From: Nocardioides sp.
Lineage (GTDB): Bacteria; Actinomycetota; Actinomycetes; Propionibacteriales; Nocardioidaceae
Reading direction: 5' to 3'
NCBI GenBank assembly: GCA_002729525.1
Contig: PBYI01000009.1
Coordinates: 62,001-126,000 of the forward strand
DNA length: 64,000 bases
Both the position numbers and the translations under genes were made by a program. Below the pieces are notes generated by a model. That model saw nothing but the letters and a program-made list of their open reading frames with translations, was not told the DNA's origin and did not search any database. The first letter of the stretch is position 1, and every line of letters begins with the position of its first letter. Shown here in pieces: positions 56,495 to 64,000 of this stretch.

Positions 56495-57547
56495 GTGACG
56501 ATCCGCGACCGCTCCCCCCGCGCGGCGGCGGCGCTGGTCGTCGGCACGACCGTGATGGCCAGCGTCGTGCTGTCGTTGGTCGGGCTGCCGTCCGCGGTGC
56601 TGTTCGGCGCGCTGCTCGGTGGCATGGCGCACGCACTCACCTCGCCCACCCCGCTGGCCGTGCCCGGCATCGCCTTCAAGGTCGCCCAGGGCCTCGTCGG
56701 GGTCACCGTCGGCACGCTGGTGAGCCTGTCGGCGCTGGAGCAGATCGGCCGGGACCTGCCGATCGTCGTGGCGGTCACGGTCGGCACGATCGCCCTGAGC
56801 CTCCTCGCCGGTCGGCTGCTGGCTCTGCGTCGCGACGTCTCCCCGTTGACCGGCGCCTTCTCGATGATCGCGGGCGGTGCGTCCGGCGTGGTCGCGACCG
56901 CACGCGACCTGGGCGCGGACGAGCGCGTGGTCACCGTGGTGCAGTACCTCCGCGTCGTGGTGGTGCTGGTGACACTGCCGTTCGTCACCGCCGTCGTCTT
57001 CCGGCCGGAGTCCGGCCAGGGCGTGGTCGGCGCCAGCGACGCCGGGCTCGGCGCAGACCTGCTGTGCGTCGCGCTCGCGCTCGGTGTCGGCCTGCCACTG
57101 GCCGCGCGGGTACCGGTCCCCACCGCCACGCTGCTCCTGCCGCTGGTGGCCGCGGCCGTGATCACCGCGTCGGGTGTTCTCGGGCCGGTCGCGGTTCCGA
57201 CGGCCGTCCAGTGGGTGGCCTACGCGCTCATCGGCGCGCAGGTCGGCCTCCGGTTCACCCGCGACAGCCTCCGCTCGATAGCGCGGATGCTGCCGGTGGT
57301 GCTCGCGCTGATCGTCGCGCTCCTGGTGGCCTGTGCGCTGATGGGCGCCGCGCTGGCCTGGCTGACGCCCGTCGACGGGCTCACGGCGTACCTCGCGACC
57401 ACGCCGGGCGGCCTCTTCGCCGTGCTTGCGGCGGCCGCAGACTCCGGCTCCGAGATCACCTTCGTGATGGCGCTGCAGCTGGTGCGCCTGCTGGCCATCC
57501 TCGCCCTCACCCCGGCCCTGGCCGCCTGGCTGCGACGCCGCGCCTGA
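56495..57547 (+). CDS. AbrB-family membrane protein
   Basis: A 350-residue polytopic protein with about ten spans. It has the internal duplication typical of the AbrB/ammonia-monooxygenase-regulator family: GLPSAVLFGALLGGMAH with VPGIAFKVAQGLVGVTVG in the first half, and QWVAYALIGAQVGLRFT with TPGGLFAVLAAAADSG and MALQLVRLLAILALTP in the second. The central AFSMIAGGASGVVATARDLGAD is diagnostic. It is not related to the AbrB transcription factor. Transport substrate is unknown. TAGCCT plus six bases precedes the GTG. Confidence 0.88.
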   Translation: MTIRDRSPRAAAALVVGTTVMASVVLSLVGLPSAVLFGALLGGMAHALTSPTPLAVPGIAFKVAQGLVGVTVGTLVSLSALEQIGRDLPIVVAVTVGTIALSLLAGRLLALRRDVSPLTGAFSMIAGGASGVVATARDLGADERVVTVVQYLRVVVVLVTLPFVTAVVFRPESGQGVVGASDAGLGADLLCVALALGVGLPLAARVPVPTATLLLPLVAAAVITASGVLGPVAVPTAVQWVAYALIGAQVGLRFTRDSLRSIARMLPVVLALIVALLVACALMGAALAWLTPVDGLTAYLATTPGGLFAVLAAAADSGSEITFVMALQLVRLLAILALTPALAAWLRRRA

Positions 57548-57568
57548 CGACGTGCCGGAACTCCTCGA

Positions 57569-57856
57569 TCAGGGCTCGGGCACCTCGGCCGACCAGCGAT
57601 CCCGGCGCTCCTCGTCGTCCTGCTCCCACCACGGCGTGCCGCGCTCCCCGAGGGCGACCTTGGCGGCCTGGACGCCGTCGCGGGCGCGGCGCTCGTCATC
57701 TGTGCCCTTGACCCGGCGCACCTCGCGACGCCAAGCCATCAGCACCCGCTGGAGCTCGTGGCGGCGATCGTCCGGAACGTCGGGGTCGGTGGCCCGCCAG
57801 CGGCGGCCGTCGACGACGACGTACCGGCCGTCCTCGGTGCGCTCCGGGCTGCTCAT
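57569..57856 (-). CDS. Small unknown protein (95 residues)
   Basis: A charged, soluble protein: YVVVDGRRWRATDPDVPDDRRHELQ at the N-terminus, then a basic helix LMAWRREVRRVKGTDDERRA and a tail with TPWWEQDDEERRDRWS. The repeated R/D-E pairs indicate a helical bundle or nucleic-acid contact. The ATG at 57856 is six bases after CAGACT, near the leaderless pattern. It resembles small conserved actinobacterial proteins of unknown function; no role is proposed. Confidence 0.7.
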   Translation of the reverse strand: MSSPERTEDGRYVVVDGRRWRATDPDVPDDRRHELQRVLMAWRREVRRVKGTDDERRARDGVQAAKVALGERGTPWWEQDDEERRDRWSAEVPEP

Positions 57857-57904
57857 CAGGTCAGTCTGGCGCCGGTCGGACGCCTCACCGGCCACCCTCT
57901 CGGG

Positions 57905-59197
57905 TCAGTCGCGCACCCAGCGCAGCTCCTCGCGCGTCACGACCCGGCGGGTGCGCCGGCGGTAGCGCACCACCTGCACCGCGCCGAGCGCCCACAGGAC
58001 GTACTGCGTGCTCATCGCCCACCGGAACGCCTCCGGCGTGTAGTCGGTGCCGCTGCCCGGGGTGCGCCAGTCGAGCACCAGACCGATCGCGATCACCAGC
58101 ACCAGGGCGGCGGTGAACCCGGCCTGGTTGACCACGCCGGTGGCGCTCGCCAGCCGTGCCGCCGGGTTGGACGTGCGGGCGAGGTCGAAGCCGATCACCG
58201 ACGCGGGTCCCCCGACGCCGACCACCTGGGTCAGGACGACCAGCAGCCAGAGCGGCGCCGGACCCGGCCAGGCCAGGACGACGGTCCAGGTGGCAGCGAG
58301 CGTCGCGGTGATGCCGAGCACCATCGTCGAGCGGTGCCAGGCGAACCGACTGACCAGCACCCCGATCACCGGCCCGGACCACATGAAGCCGACCACCATG
58401 AGGCTGAGCAGCACCCCGGCGGTGGCCTCGCTGCGCCCCTCGCCTTGCACGAAGAACGGGTACCCCCACAGCAGGCTCATCGCGTGGGCGCTGAAGCAGG
58501 TCACGAAGTGCATCCAGAAGCCCAGCCGGGTTCCGGGGTGCGCCCACGACGCCGACAGGCTCGCCCGGACCGACGTCAGGCTCATCCGCTCGCCGCGGTG
58601 GCGGCGCACGTCCGGGCCGTCGGAGACGAAGAGCAGGAGGCCGAGCGCGGTGACGACCCCGGCCGAGGCGCTCACCAGGTAGGCGCCCGTCCAGCCGAGC
58701 TCGCGCAGCGCCAGCCCCATCGGGATCGCCGCGGCGATCGCACCGGACTGACCGAGGGTGCCCGACAGCTGGGTCAGGACCGGCACCTGTCGCGCCGGGA
58801 ACCACCTGCTCACCAGGCGCAGCACCGAGATCCACGTCATCGCGTCGCCCATGCCGACGAGCGTGCGGGCGCCGAGGGCGCCGACGTACGACTCGGTCAG
58901 GGCGAAGCCGACCTGCGCGACGGTCATCAGCGTGATGCCGGTGAGCATCACCGCTCGCGGTCCCCAACGGTCGACCAGCAGACCGACCGGCACCTGCATC
59001 CCGGCGTAGACAACCAGCTGCAGCATCGTGAAGGTCGCGAGCTGGGCCGCGGTGATGCCGAAACGGTCGGCCGCCGCGAGACCGGCGACCGCGAGGGAGG
59101 AGCGGTGGAAGATCGCGAGCACGTACGTCGCCAGCGCCACGACCCACACGGCGTACGCACGGCGGCCTCCGAGGCGCGGGGCCACGACGTCGCTCAC
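57905..59197 (-). CDS. MFS transporter
   Basis: A 430-residue major-facilitator carrier with twelve predicted spans. The first cytoplasmic loop motif is VGLLVDRWGPRAVMLTG (motif A variant), and the central loop (SDGPDVRRHRGERMSLTS) separates the halves. It resembles NarK/NNP-like or sugar-phosphate-type carriers, but no substrate residues are diagnostic. TACATT and seven bases precede the GTG on the minus strand, so it is probably leaderless. Confidence 0.9.
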   Translation of the reverse strand: MSDVVAPRLGGRRAYAVWVVALATYVLAIFHRSSLAVAGLAAADRFGITAAQLATFTMLQLVVYAGMQVPVGLLVDRWGPRAVMLTGITLMTVAQVGFALTESYVGALGARTLVGMGDAMTWISVLRLVSRWFPARQVPVLTQLSGTLGQSGAIAAAIPMGLALRELGWTGAYLVSASAGVVTALGLLLFVSDGPDVRRHRGERMSLTSVRASLSASWAHPGTRLGFWMHFVTCFSAHAMSLLWGYPFFVQGEGRSEATAGVLLSLMVVGFMWSGPVIGVLVSRFAWHRSTMVLGITATLAATWTVVLAWPGPAPLWLLVVLTQVVGVGGPASVIGFDLARTSNPAARLASATGVVNQAGFTAALVLVIAIGLVLDWRTPGSGTDYTPEAFRWAMSTQYVLWALGAVQVVRYRRRTRRVVTREELRWVRD

Positions 59198-59242
59198 TGC
59201 TCGGAATGTAGACCTGTACGCCGGGCCACCCCGACCCGGGCG

Positions 59243-59953
59243 TCAGACCGCGGGGCGCAGGACGTACGACGTGCCGTCGACCGCGTCGATCCAGCGGGCG
59301 CGGCTGCCGGCGCGGCGGAGCTTGGTACGGATCCCGCCCACCGCGACGTCGACGAGGTAGTCGGACTCCACGAACTCCCCCGCCCACACGCTCGCGGCGA
59401 GTTCCTGGCGGCTGCAAGGCTCGCCCTTGCGGCGGGCCAGGGTGGCGAGCACCTCGACCTCGATGGGAGTGAGCGGCACCGTCTGCTCCCCGAGAACGAC
59501 CTGCTGCTCGGCGGCGCGCACGACCAGGCCGCTGCCCAGGTCGAGGGGCGCGTCGCCGGCCCGTGCGGGAGCGTCGGACGGCACCACCAGGCGCGCCTGG
59601 AGCGCGGTCGCCCGGGCGCGGAGCTCCTTCACCGAGACCGGCTTGCTGAGGTAGTCGTGCGCCCCGACCCGCTCGTCGACGAGGTCGTCGATATCGCCGT
59701 CGCGGGCGGTGATCATCAGCACCTGGGCACGTCGCTCGGCCCGCAGCCGCCGGCACACCTCGGTGCCGTCGAGGTCGGGCAGGTTCAGGTCGAGCGTGAC
59801 GAGGTCGGGGTCGAGCGTCGCGGCCAGCTCGAGCGCCTCGACGCCGCTGTCGGTCGCGGTGACGTCGAGCCCGAGACCCTCGAGCACGAGCGCGATGAGC
59901 GACTGCGTGTCCGGCTCGTCCTCGACGACCAGCACTCGTCCGTTGCCCGTCAC
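59243..59953 (-). CDS. OmpR-family response regulator
   Basis: A 236-residue two-component regulator. The receiver begins VLVVEDEPDTQSLIALVL, with the phosphorylatable Asp in LVTLDLNLPDLDG and the Lys in DYLSKPVSVKEL. The winged-helix output domain covers residues about 135-230 (LTPIEVEVLATLARRKGEPCSRQEL, VAVGGIRTKLRRAG). The receiver is canonical except for an unusually Leu/Asp-rich start. GGAGGG lies upstream. It is divergent from the phosphatase-glycosyltransferase operon across about 210 bases; no kinase is adjacent. Confidence 0.92.
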   Translation of the reverse strand: MTGNGRVLVVEDEPDTQSLIALVLEGLGLDVTATDSGVEALELAATLDPDLVTLDLNLPDLDGTEVCRRLRAERRAQVLMITARDGDIDDLVDERVGAHDYLSKPVSVKELRARATALQARLVVPSDAPARAGDAPLDLGSGLVVRAAEQQVVLGEQTVPLTPIEVEVLATLARRKGEPCSRQELAASVWAGEFVESDYLVDVAVGGIRTKLRRAGSRARWIDAVDGTSYVLRPAV

Positions 59954-60164
59954 CCGCACCCTCCCTCGTGATCCAGCCGGCCTCGCCGGTCGTGGCGGCA
60001 CCCCGTCGGGCCCGACACCCCCAGGGTACGGCGGCCCGCCCGGGCCGCGCGCCCGGCCTTCCGGGCGACCTGTCACCCGCGAGGCGGTGCGCGCGGGGCG
60101 CGTACGTGGTTCGATTGCCCCACCTTGCCTCGACCGACACCCCCCTAGCCGAGGAAGCTCTCCC

Positions 60165-61406
60165 GTGTCCCCCCACGCAACGCAGACGCCACCGGCGAGC
60201 CCCGACACCCCGACCGACCACGCGTCGGAGGGTGAGGAGCGCCGTCAGCGTGCCGTCGAGAGCCTCGGCCTGTCCCTCGACCAGGGGCACGAGCGCTTCG
60301 ACCGGATCACCCGTCTGGCTCACCACGTCTTCGGCGTGCCGCTGGCCTCCATCACCGTCATCGACGGCGACCGGGCCCGGTTCCCCGGACGCTACGGCCT
60401 GCCGGTGCGCGACATGCCCCGCGAGGACACCCTCTGCCAGCGGGCGCACTCCCTGGGGCACGCGCTGGTCGTCCACGACCTGCTCGAGCACGACGAGTTC
60501 CACGACCACCCGGCGGTCACCAGGCTGGGCCTGCGGTTCTACGCCGGGCAGCCGCTGCGCGACCCGCTCGGCAACGTGGTCGGCACGCTCGCGCTGTACG
60601 ACACCGAGCCCCGCGAGCTCGACGACGACCTGCGCGAGGCGCTCGCCGACATGGCCGGCTGGGCGCAGCAGGAGCTGGTCGCCAGCGACGAGTCGCAGCA
60701 GGCCCGGTTCGTGCAGCAGTCGATGCTCCCGCCCGAGCCGCTGCACCGCGACGGCTGGGACGTCCGCGGCGTCTGCCTGCCGTCGCTGGCGGTCGGCGGC
60801 GACTTCTACGACCACACGCTCTCGCGCGACGTCGTCCACCTGACGCTGGCCGACGTGATGGGCAAGGGCACCGGCGCCGCGCTGCTCAGCGCCAGCGTCC
60901 GCTCCGCCGTCCGGGCCACCCACGACGCCGTCACGGCCGGCGTCGACCTCGGCGTGACCAGCACCCGTGTCGCCCGCACGCTCCAGCCCGACCTCGACCG
61001 CAGCGCGTCGTTCGTGACGATCCTCGAGGCGGCGCTCGACCTCACCGACGGCTACCTCCGCTACGTCGATGCCGGCAGCGGGCTGATGGTGCTGCGCCGC
61101 GCCGACGGCACCGTCGAGCACCTGCGCGGTCGTGGCGCCCCGGTCGGCGTGATGCCCGACGACAGCTGGACCGAGCAGCAGGACCAGCTCGACCCCGGCG
61201 ACCGGCTGATGCTGTTCAGCGACGGCGTCCTCGACCTGCTCGACGACGAGCTCGACTGGGTGCCTGAGGTCGGCGAGCTGCTCGGCACCGGCACCTCGGC
61301 CGACGACGTCCTCGACGCTGTCGCCGCGCTGGTGCAGCGGCGTACGGCGCTCGACGACGTCACGGTGCTGGTGGCGGTGCGCGCCGCGGAGGACGCCGCT
61401 CGATGA
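60165..61406 (+). CDS. GAF-domain PP2C/SpoIIE-type phosphatase
   Basis: A 413-residue signalling phosphatase. A GAF domain spans about residues 35-180 (FGVPLASITVIDGDRARFPG, LRFYAGQPLRDPLGNVVGTLALYD). The RsbU/SpoIIE catalytic domain follows: QQARFVQQSMLPPEPL, VGGDFYDHTLS with metal Asp, LTLADVMGKGTGAALLSA, and LFSDGVLDLLDDE. These phosphatases dephosphorylate STAS antagonists to release sigma factors or effectors. Start GTG 60165 has GAGGAA upstream. Its stop overlaps the glycosyltransferase start (ATGA), and STAS and RsbW genes follow, forming a partner-switching module. Confidence 0.92.
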   Translation: MSPHATQTPPASPDTPTDHASEGEERRQRAVESLGLSLDQGHERFDRITRLAHHVFGVPLASITVIDGDRARFPGRYGLPVRDMPREDTLCQRAHSLGHALVVHDLLEHDEFHDHPAVTRLGLRFYAGQPLRDPLGNVVGTLALYDTEPRELDDDLREALADMAGWAQQELVASDESQQARFVQQSMLPPEPLHRDGWDVRGVCLPSLAVGGDFYDHTLSRDVVHLTLADVMGKGTGAALLSASVRSAVRATHDAVTAGVDLGVTSTRVARTLQPDLDRSASFVTILEAALDLTDGYLRYVDAGSGLMVLRRADGTVEHLRGRGAPVGVMPDDSWTEQQDQLDPGDRLMLFSDGVLDLLDDELDWVPEVGELLGTGTSADDVLDAVAALVQRRTALDDVTVLVAVRAAEDAAR

Positions 61407-63457
61407 CCGGCCGCCTGCTGCTGATCCGCGTCATCGTGGTGCTGGTCGCCCTGCTGGGCGTCAACTACGTGGTGTGGCGCTGGCTCTTCTCGGTGAGCTG
61501 GGACGCCTGGTGGATCGGCGTCCCGCTGGTGATGGCCGAGACCTACAGCCTGGTCGACTCGCTGCTGTTCGGGCTGACCATGTGGCGCCTGCGCGACCGC
61601 GGCGAGCCGCCGCCCGCGCCCGAGGGACTCACCGTCGACGTCTTCATCGCGACGTACAACGAGCCGATCGAGCTGGTGATGGACACCGCGCGGGCCGCGC
61701 AGGCCATCCGCTACCCGCACCGCACCTGGGTGCTCGACGACGGCAACCGGGCCGAGCTGCGCGAGGCGGCCGAGGCCGAGGGCATCGGCTGGCTGACCCG
61801 GTCGGCCGACTGGGCCGGCATGCCGCGGCACGCCAAGGCCGGCAACCTCAACAACGCGCTGCTGCACACCGACGGCGAGTTCATGCTCATCCTCGACGCC
61901 GACCAGGTGCCGAAGCCCGAGATCCTCGACCGCACGCTGGGCTTCTTCACCGACGAGCAGATGGCGCTCGTCCAGACCCCGCAGTGGTTCGTCAACGTCC
62001 CCGACAACGACCCGCTCGGCAGCCAGGCCCCCCTCTTCTACGGGCCGATCCAGCAGGGCAAGGACGGCTGGAACTCCGCCTTCTTCTGCGGCTCCAACGC
62101 CGTCATCCGCCGCGAGGCGCTGATGCAGCTCGGGATCTCGCGCTACGCCCAGGAGACCGCGGACGGCGTACGCCGGGCGCTGCGGGCGTCGAAGAAGGTC
62201 GTCGAGGCCGCGCAGGCCGACCTCGGGCCGGACGAGCAGCACGTGCGCGAGGCGCTCGACTCGATCCTCTACGACCTCGGCCGGGCGAAGCGCTCGCTCG
62301 ACCGGGGCGACGCCCTGTTCGACGTCACCTACCAGTTCCAGCAGCGGCTGGCCGACGTACGACGCCAGCTCGTCGCCGCCGACCTCAGTGCCCTCCAGGC
62401 CGACCTCGCCGTCATCGCCGACCTCGAGGGCGGGCTGATCGAGCTCGACGCGGAGTTCGCGGCCGACGCCGGAGCCGACGACGCCGGGGGCGTGCGGGCC
62501 GGCGACAGCGTGCCGGTGCTCTCCGACGTGGCCATCGAGCAGCTCGCCGGGCGCGACTGGTCGCCGCTCGGCGCGGTCCAGAGCGTGATGACCCTGGTGT
62601 CGGCCGTCGACGTCGACCGGGCCGGCGAGGCGCAGCCGATCATGCCGCTGGCCACGATCTCGGTCACCGAGGACATGGCGACCTGCATGCGCCTGCACGG
62701 CCTCGGCTGGCGCACGGCGTACCACGACGAGATCCTCGCGATCGGGCTCGCGCCGGAGGACCTGCCCACGATGCTCACCCAGCGGCTGCGCTGGGCGCAG
62801 GGCACCGTGCAGGTGATGTTCCGGGAGAACCCCCTCCTGCAGCGTCGACTGCGGTGGACCCAGCGGCTGATGTACTTCTCGACGATGTGGAGCTACCTGT
62901 CCGGCTTTGCCGCGTTGGTCTACATCGCCGCACCCGTCGTCTACCTCACGGTCGGCGTGCTGCCGGTCCAGGCGTTCAGCGGCGACTTCTTCATCCGCCT
63001 CGTTCCGTTCCTGGTGCTCAACCAGCTCCTGTTCTGGGTGGTGGCCGACGGGAGACCGACGTGGCGCGGCCAGCAGTACTCCCTCGCGCTGTTCCCGGTG
63101 TGGATCAAGTCCTTCACCTCGGCGTTCGGCAACGTCTTCCTCGGCCGCGACCTCGACTTCGCGGTCACTCCCAAGACCGGGCGCACCGACGAGCGGCTGC
63201 GTTGGGACCTCGTCCGCCCGCAGCTGTGGGCGATGGGCGCGCTCGTCGCCGCCGCCGTCATCGGCGTCGTCCGGCTCGCCGTCGGCCAGGCCACCTGGCT
63301 GGGCGCCGGCGTCAACCTGATCTGGGTCGTCTTCGACCTGGTCATCTTCTCGGTGGTCGTGCAGGCCGTCCGCTACCGAGGATTCACCCCGGCCACCGAC
63401 CCAGCCATCGACCCGGCCACCGTGCCCGAGGTCGCTCGAGGAGGAGCATCGTCATGA
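61403..63457 (+). CDS. Cellulose-synthase-like GT2 glycosyltransferase with a large insertion
   Basis: A 684-residue processive-type membrane glycosyltransferase. Two N-terminal spans precede the GT-A domain: VDVFIATYNEPIELV, VLDDGN (D112/D113), LILDADQVP (D165/D167), FFCGSNAVIRR (from residue 227), TED (422-424) and QRLRW (460-464). About four to six C-terminal spans follow. Between FCGSNAVIRREALMQLG and SVTED, normally about 25-30 residues apart, lie about 170 residues of acidic helical sequence (LRASKKVVEAAQADLG, YQFQQRLADVRRQLV). A PilZ domain is not evident. It is the exopolysaccharide synthase of an operon with a PP2C phosphatase, STAS and RsbW; polymer identity is unknown. Confidence 0.92.
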   Translation: MTGRLLLIRVIVVLVALLGVNYVVWRWLFSVSWDAWWIGVPLVMAETYSLVDSLLFGLTMWRLRDRGEPPPAPEGLTVDVFIATYNEPIELVMDTARAAQAIRYPHRTWVLDDGNRAELREAAEAEGIGWLTRSADWAGMPRHAKAGNLNNALLHTDGEFMLILDADQVPKPEILDRTLGFFTDEQMALVQTPQWFVNVPDNDPLGSQAPLFYGPIQQGKDGWNSAFFCGSNAVIRREALMQLGISRYAQETADGVRRALRASKKVVEAAQADLGPDEQHVREALDSILYDLGRAKRSLDRGDALFDVTYQFQQRLADVRRQLVAADLSALQADLAVIADLEGGLIELDAEFAADAGADDAGGVRAGDSVPVLSDVAIEQLAGRDWSPLGAVQSVMTLVSAVDVDRAGEAQPIMPLATISVTEDMATCMRLHGLGWRTAYHDEILAIGLAPEDLPTMLTQRLRWAQGTVQVMFRENPLLQRRLRWTQRLMYFSTMWSYLSGFAALVYIAAPVVYLTVGVLPVQAFSGDFFIRLVPFLVLNQLLFWVVADGRPTWRGQQYSLALFPVWIKSFTSAFGNVFLGRDLDFAVTPKTGRTDERLRWDLVRPQLWAMGALVAAAVIGVVRLAVGQATWLGAGVNLIWVVFDLVIFSVVVQAVRYRGFTPATDPAIDPATVPEVARGGASS

Positions 63458-63789
63458 TCGAGATCGACGTCGAGAAGCGCACCGGCGGGATCGGTGTGGT
63501 GCGGCCGCACGGGCGGCTCAACATGGTGGCCGCCCGCCAGCTGCGCGAGGTGCTCGGCGAGGTGGTCGCCGGGGGCGTCACCCGGGTCGTGGTCGACCTC
63601 GGCGAGACGTCGTTCCTCGACTCCTCCGGGCTCGGCGCGATCATCGCCGGCCTCAAGACCGCCCGGCAGGCCGGCGGAGACCTCCGGATCGCCCGGCCCA
63701 CGCCGGCGGTGGTGACGGTGCTCGAGCTGACCAACATGGACCGGGTGCTGCGGCCCCGCGACACCGTCGACGGGGCCTACGATGCCTGA
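63454..63789 (+). CDS. STAS-domain anti-sigma factor antagonist
   Basis: A 111-residue RsbV/SpoIIAA-like protein: GVVRPHGRLNMVAARQLREVL, VVVDLGETSFLDSSGLGAIIAG with the phosphorylatable Ser in DSSG, and LRIARPTPAVVTVLELTNMDRVL. The ATG overlaps the glycosyltransferase stop (ATGA). Its phosphorylation state is presumably set by the RsbW-like kinase after it and the PP2C before the synthase. Confidence 0.93.
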   Translation: MIEIDVEKRTGGIGVVRPHGRLNMVAARQLREVLGEVVAGGVTRVVVDLGETSFLDSSGLGAIIAGLKTARQAGGDLRIARPTPAVVTVLELTNMDRVLRPRDTVDGAYDA

Positions 63790-64000
63790 CCCCCGCGAGC
63801 TCGACCTCGACCTGGCGGCCGTGCCCGAGTCGGTCGACGCCGCGCAGGAGGCGCTCGCCGCGCTGTGGGACCAGGTGCCCGACCTTGAGTCCGGGGTCCA
63901 GCTGCGCTTCGAGCTCGCGCTCGTGGAGATCCTGGCCAACATCGTCGAGCACGCCTACGAGGCCGACACCGAGCCGCACGTACGCCGCCTGGCGATGCGC
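63782..64000 (+). CDS. RsbW-type anti-sigma/serine kinase (3' end outside window)
   Basis: 73 codons are visible. The start PDPRELDLDLAAVPESVDAAQ is the typical RsbW strand and helix, and LRFELALVEILANIVEHAYE is the HATPase N box with conserved Glu and Asn. The G boxes lie beyond the window. The ATG overlaps the STAS gene's stop by eight bases, so it is the next component of the partner-switching operon. Confidence 0.88.
   Translation, partial: MPDPRELDLDLAAVPESVDAAQEALAALWDQVPDLESGVQLRFELALVEILANIVEHAYEADTEPHVRRLAMR

Noticed and set aside
57885..61121. Very long open frame (about 1,078 codons) on the minus strand covering several genes
   Set aside because: It is an antiphase shadow caused by extreme GC content: Arg/Ala/Pro-rich, no domains, and it overlaps well-supported genes on both strands.

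Overview
The window is a very GC-rich piece of an actinobacterial chromosome, most likely from a Nocardioides-type member of the Propionibacteriales. The main evidence is the actinobacterial order uvrA / uvrC-rapZ-yvcK-whiA / gap-pgk-tpiA-secG-rbpA next to ctaB-tkt-tal, together with heavy GTG start use, a mycothiol-type isomerase, an F420-type oxidoreductase, a 13E12-type DUF222/HNH nuclease and DUF1707. No phage, transposase, CRISPR array, rRNA or tRNA was seen.

Layout. 1-4112: a minus-strand operon of three overlapping glycosyltransferase genes. 4392-11205: ctaB diverges from a pentose-phosphate/glycolysis run tkt-tal-pgi-pgl in which zwf and opcA, usual neighbours, are absent. 11206-12361: a DUF559-like nuclease-fold gene bracketed on each side by two large palindromes that share one 18-bp core. 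12362-25550: the conserved minus-strand block from rbpA back to uvrA, including a glycolipid-binding-like protein and a Rieske lipoprotein. 25732-43303: a mosaic of small transcription units (mycothiol isomerase-like, metallo-beta-lactamase fold, a pair of related unknown proteins, sulfotransferase, SDR, luciferase-like monooxygenase, VOC, XRE, map, PHP, WYL, hydrolase, MarR/OsmC, glutaredoxin, DUF480-methyltransferase fusion, 2H phosphoesterase, photolyase-family protein, dienelactone hydrolase). 43902-45820: an HNH nuclease behind a LexA-box-like site, then a MOSC protein. 45880-47139: an esterase.

47345-51876 is the most interesting locus: a tightly coupled operon encoding a pseudo-receiver protein with a KaiA/RsbU-like C-terminal helical domain, two KaiB-like proteins, and a full two-domain KaiC with the Thr/Ser/Thr phosphorylation cluster conserved. 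A PAS histidine kinase follows; its reading frame is broken by an apparent one-base deletion. This looks like a complete Kai-type timing or ATPase-switch module in an actinobacterium, with a KaiA-like component that is normally considered cyanobacterial.

51913-55756: methyltransferases, an alpha/alpha-toroid prenyltransferase-like protein and a GT4 glycosyltransferase, probably one cell-surface glycoconjugate pathway. 55893-59197: DUF1707 protein, AbrB-type membrane protein, a small unknown and an MFS carrier. 59243-64000: an OmpR-type regulator and, in the opposite direction, an overlapping operon of GAF-PP2C phosphatase, cellulose-synthase-like glycosyltransferase with a large inserted domain, STAS antagonist and RsbW-type kinase. 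This suggests partner-switching control of an exopolysaccharide synthase.

Many solitary genes share one start signature, TAnnnT followed by 6-7 nt and then ATG/GTG, with no ribosome-binding site, so leaderless transcription seems common here. Coordinates and motifs were read by eye; family assignments rest on remembered motifs, not on searches.
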